A stretch of DNA of 64,000 nt from Flavobacterium limicola. GTDB lineage: Bacteria; Bacteroidota; Bacteroidia; Flavobacteriales; Flavobacteriaceae. Positions 62,411 through 64,000 of the stretch are shown piece after piece (the first letter of the stretch is position 1; each line of letters starts with the position of its first letter). The translations under genes and the position numbers were made by a program. The stretch lies in assembly GCF_003634755.1 (NCBI RefSeq), contig NZ_RBXA01000001.1:930001-994000 (forward strand). Reading direction: 5' to 3'. Below the pieces are notes generated by a model that was not told the DNA's origin, searched no databases, and worked only from the letters and a program-made list of their open reading frames with translations.

Positions 62411-62732
62411 ATGTATTTCATTTATATAATTTATTCTAAAAAATAGACAGATATTACGTAGGAACTACGGATGATGTCTTAAAAAGATTGTGTGAGCATA
62501 ATTCTGGATTTTATAATGAATCATTTACTGTCAAGGGAATTCCTTGGGAGTTGAGTTTAAGTTTTTAATGTGAATCCAGTCAGAAAGCATATGGATTAGA
62601 GAAGTTTTTGAAAAGAATGAATCTAGAGTTTTTTTGGAGAAAGTAATAGTTGATCCAGATATCTTATTAGATATTCAAAATAAATCAGAACGATTTAACG
62701 GGTTTAACTCCGAAGCTTCGGAGCCGCTCTGA
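62411..62732 (+). pseudogene. GIY-YIG nuclease pseudogene, cassette behind tRNA-Leu
   Basis: From ATG 62411 the pieces MYFIYIIYSKK, then IDRYYVGTTDDVLKRLCEHN, GFYNESFTVKGIPWEL, AYGLEKFLKRMN and VIVDPDILLDIQNKSERF line up in the order of a small GIY-YIG nuclease (about 100 residues). FIYII..YYVG is the name motif, the Arg is in KRL and the Glu in LEKF. Three lesions break it: a frameshift at about 62442, TAA at 62563-62565, and a frameshift near 62632. The last codons and the TGA stop (62730-62732) lie in copy 2 of the tRNA repeat. The start is 12 bases after copy 1. Confidence 0.85.
62708..62723. repeat. 16-bp perfect palindrome at the cassette end
   Basis: CTCCGAAGCTTCGGAG is a perfect palindrome that touches the first base of the second 51-bp repeat. 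It marks one boundary of the GIY-YIG cassette. Confidence 0.9.
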
Positions 62733-62774
62733 GTACTAAAAAAGCTTTAAACTATGTTTGGAGCTTTTTTTATT
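62724..62774 (+). repeat. 51-bp direct repeat, copy 2
   Basis: Matches 50 of 51 bases of 62348-62398, including 12 bases of the tRNA-Leu 3' end and the whole terminator hairpin (62737-62771). Confidence 0.95.
62737..62771 (+). terminator. Duplicated tRNA-Leu terminator
   Basis: Second copy of the hairpin, AAAAAGCTTTAAAC with TTTGGAGCTTTTTTT. Confidence 0.75.
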
Positions 62775-62878
62775 TATAGGAATTTGTAGCTGATAACAAA
62801 GAGGTTTTATAGAAGTGAATTTTAAGCTCCATTTTTAAATCTGAAATCTAAAATACGCAATCTAAAATCTAAAATTTC

Positions 62879-63226
62879 ATGGGTGCTTTTGTAATTAGTA
62901 AAAGATATAACGATGAGTATAAATTTGTATTTACTTCCAGGAAGGGAAAAGTAGTTTTTACAAGTTTAAGTTATGAACTTAAGTTTGAGTGTGAGGAAGA
63001 TATTGAGAAGTTTAAAGCAAGTATTGGATCAGCAGATTTTTTAAAGTTTAAGTCTTCCAGTGGGAAGTTTTTTTTTAAATTAATGATTGGAGGGAATCAT
63101 TTTGCGACAAGTAGAAAATACACCACTTCATTGCGTTTGCAGAAAGGAATTGATGAAATTGTGCGTTATGGATCACAGTCGGAGACATTAGATTTCTCAG
63201 CGGGTGATTTGGTCTTTATTGATTGA
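62879..63226 (+). CDS. DUF1508 (YegP-type) protein
   Basis: This 115-residue protein has two YegP-like repeats. The first starts MGAFVISKRYNDEYKFVFTS, the second KFFFKLMIGGNHFATSRKYT (about residue 60). Family members are small proteins of unknown role, often with tandem DUF1508 units. In front lies a short tract of AAATCTAAAAT repeats (62842-62876). Confidence 0.88.
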   Translation: MGAFVISKRYNDEYKFVFTSRKGKVVFTSLSYELKFECEEDIEKFKASIGSADFLKFKSSSGKFFFKLMIGGNHFATSRKYTTSLRLQKGIDEIVRYGSQSETLDFSAGDLVFID

Positions 63227-63249
63227 GCTTTGTAGCGAATTAATGCATG

Positions 63250-63292
63250 AAAAAAGAGAGTTTAGGTAAATTTACCTAAACTCTCTTTTTTT
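63250..63292. terminator. Terminator in a perfect 42-base palindrome
   Basis: Bases 63250-63291 are their own reverse complement (half: AAAAAAGAGAGTTTAGGTAA plus A). It ends in T on both strands. It serves the DUF1508 gene. Confidence 0.85.
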
Positions 63293-63335
63293 ATTTATGA
63301 AAATCTGTTTCTCGAAAGATTAGATTTTACAAATT

Positions 63336-63367
63336 AAAAAAGCCATCTCGCATAGCGGATGGCTTTA
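63336..63367 (-). terminator. Terminator of the small lipoprotein gene
   Basis: On the minus strand AAAGCCATC and GATGGCTTTTTT enclose a 10-base loop. Confidence 0.85.
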
Positions 63368-63391
63368 AAATTTTTAGAATTTGAGTTCTAA

Positions 63392-63616
63392 TTATTTTTT
63401 TGCAGCTTCAGTAGCAACTTCAGCAGCTTCAGTAGCAACAGCAGCAGCAGAATCAACAACAACAGCAGCAGAATCAACTACAGCAGCAGCAGAATCAACT
63501 ACAGCAGCAGCAGAATCAACAGTAGTTGCAGCATCCTCAGCAGGAGCGTCAGCTTTTTTACATGATACAACAGTCAATACAGCAACAGCAGCTAAACTTA
63601 AAAATACTTTTTTCAT
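63392..63616 (-). CDS. Small lipoprotein with VDSAAAV heptad repeats
   Basis: This 74-residue lipoprotein has a lipobox (VLTVVSC, Cys19). After a short acidic linker come four near-identical VDSAAAV-type heptads, then ATEAAEVATEAAKK. The heptad pattern, small size and lysine end resemble the trimeric Lpp lipoprotein of enterobacteria in form, though not in sequence. It ends in two lysines, as Lpp ends in one that binds peptidoglycan. A -7-like TATCTTTG is on the minus strand at 63661-63654. Confidence 0.8.
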   Translation of the reverse strand: MKKVFLSLAAVAVLTVVSCKKADAPAEDAATTVDSAAAVVDSAAAVVDSAAVVVDSAAAVATEAAEVATEAAKK

Positions 63617-63809
63617 CTTAATTTAATATAAAAGGTTAATTATTAATTCGTGGCAAAGATATAAATTTTTTAATATGTAAAATATTTTTTTATTTTTTTT
63701 TTAAAAAATAATATTTTTTGTCAACGTCGGAGTAATTCGCAATTATTATGCCAGTTAGGGCAAGTGATTAATAAATGTTTAATAACGTTGCTTTGGCCTT
63801 GTTTTTAGG

Positions 63810-64000
63810 CTATTTTTGTTTTAAGCTTTTATTTTTCAGCGGTTTAATTTTCTTTGGGTGAACTAATTTTAATTCACTGATTAAGTTTTTTGCACCCGCA
63901 TATTTATCCATAATGAACAAAACGTAACGGATATCCACCATGATATTTCTGCAAATACTCGGGTCGTAATAAATATCGCTCATAGTTCCTTCCCAAACCC
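63810..64000 (-). CDS. C-terminal end of an unknown protein (possibly DUF6909); 5' end outside window
   Basis: The minus-strand frame enters at base 64000 and ends with TAG at 63810-63812, giving 62 codons plus a partial one. It reads VWEGTMSDIYYDPSICRNIM, then a helix DIRYVLFIMDKYAGAKNLIS and a lysine-rich tail. I recall a similar ending in a Bacteroidota family annotated DUF6909, but this is memory only. No signal or membrane segment is visible in the part seen. Confidence 0.55.
   Translation of the reverse strand, partial: VWEGTMSDIYYDPSICRNIMVDIRYVLFIMDKYAGAKNLISELKLVHPKKIKPLKNKSLKQK

Noticed and set aside
63430..63520. GCAGCAGAATCAAC repeats resembling a short array
   Set aside because: These are codons of the VDSAAAV heptads in the small lipoprotein.
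63381..63626. Plus-strand 81-codon frame rich in AAESTT repeats
   Set aside because: It is the mirror of the minus-strand lipoprotein gene, which has a lipobox, a -7 box and a terminator; repeats on one strand create an open frame on the other.

Overview
The window is chromosomal DNA from a Flavobacterium-like member of the Bacteroidota. It is AT-rich and uses the Bacteroidota -7 promoter box TAnnTTTG. It carries gliding and type IX secretion genes (the end of sprA, remB, a porP/sprF paralogue), and the order sprA-gcvH-VanZ-deoC-remB is the one known from Flavobacterium johnsoniae. Most of the window is housekeeping DNA. The accessory parts are a copper-handling island, two pseudogenes, and a degraded cassette behind a tRNA gene.

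Layout. 1-5360: C-terminal end of sprA, gcvH, a VanZ-like protein, deoC and remB. 5402-10558: heme and cytochrome oxidase module (heme O synthase, two subunit III proteins, subunit IV, a cysteine-less thioredoxin-fold protein, a Sco protein, DUF420, a small CAMC protein). 10585-16549: DUF4403 lipoprotein, a TolC/HlyD pair, tsaB, an MscS channel. 16631-19129: amphipathic repeat protein, a decayed DUF255 pseudogene, a structured-RNA candidate, dodecin, NifU. 19292-29173: PorP-like protein, gamma-carbonic anhydrase-like protein, murI, an outer-membrane biogenesis operon (DUF6089-uppS-bamA-ompH-ompH), CBS protein and nadK. 29287-31262: pdxJ, an alpha/beta hydrolase and a small membrane protein.

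31349-42267 is a one-directional copper island: a secreted Cys-rich peptide, HMA-DUF3347 protein, TlpA-like thioredoxin, HMA protein, beta-barrel candidate, DUF3347 lipoprotein, an HMA-AraC fusion regulator, a copper P-type ATPase with three metal-binding segments, a Met/His-rich lipoprotein, a multicopper oxidase fused to a CopB-like barrel, and a small membrane protein. It suggests cytoplasmic sensing, export by the ATPase, then periplasmic buffering and oxidation. No CusABC-type RND pump lies in the window.

42440-64000: small unknown genes, tRNA-Glu, tig, clpP and clpX, serB, a GH3-family protein, DUF2797, an AsmA-like protein, sppA, a folK-deoxynucleoside kinase fusion, a SPOUT methyltransferase, a DUF1573 protein, mutS, tRNA-Gly and tRNA-Leu. 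Directly behind tRNA-Leu sits a broken GIY-YIG nuclease cassette bounded by a 51-bp direct repeat of the tRNA 3' end plus its terminator. I consider this the most interesting mobile-DNA signal here. Three structured-RNA candidates resembling the Flavo-1 motif lie at 17781, 44271 and 46163; the first and third show a compensatory base change in their closing stem. I found no CRISPR array, rRNA, transposase or prophage. All family names come from reading the sequence, with no database search.
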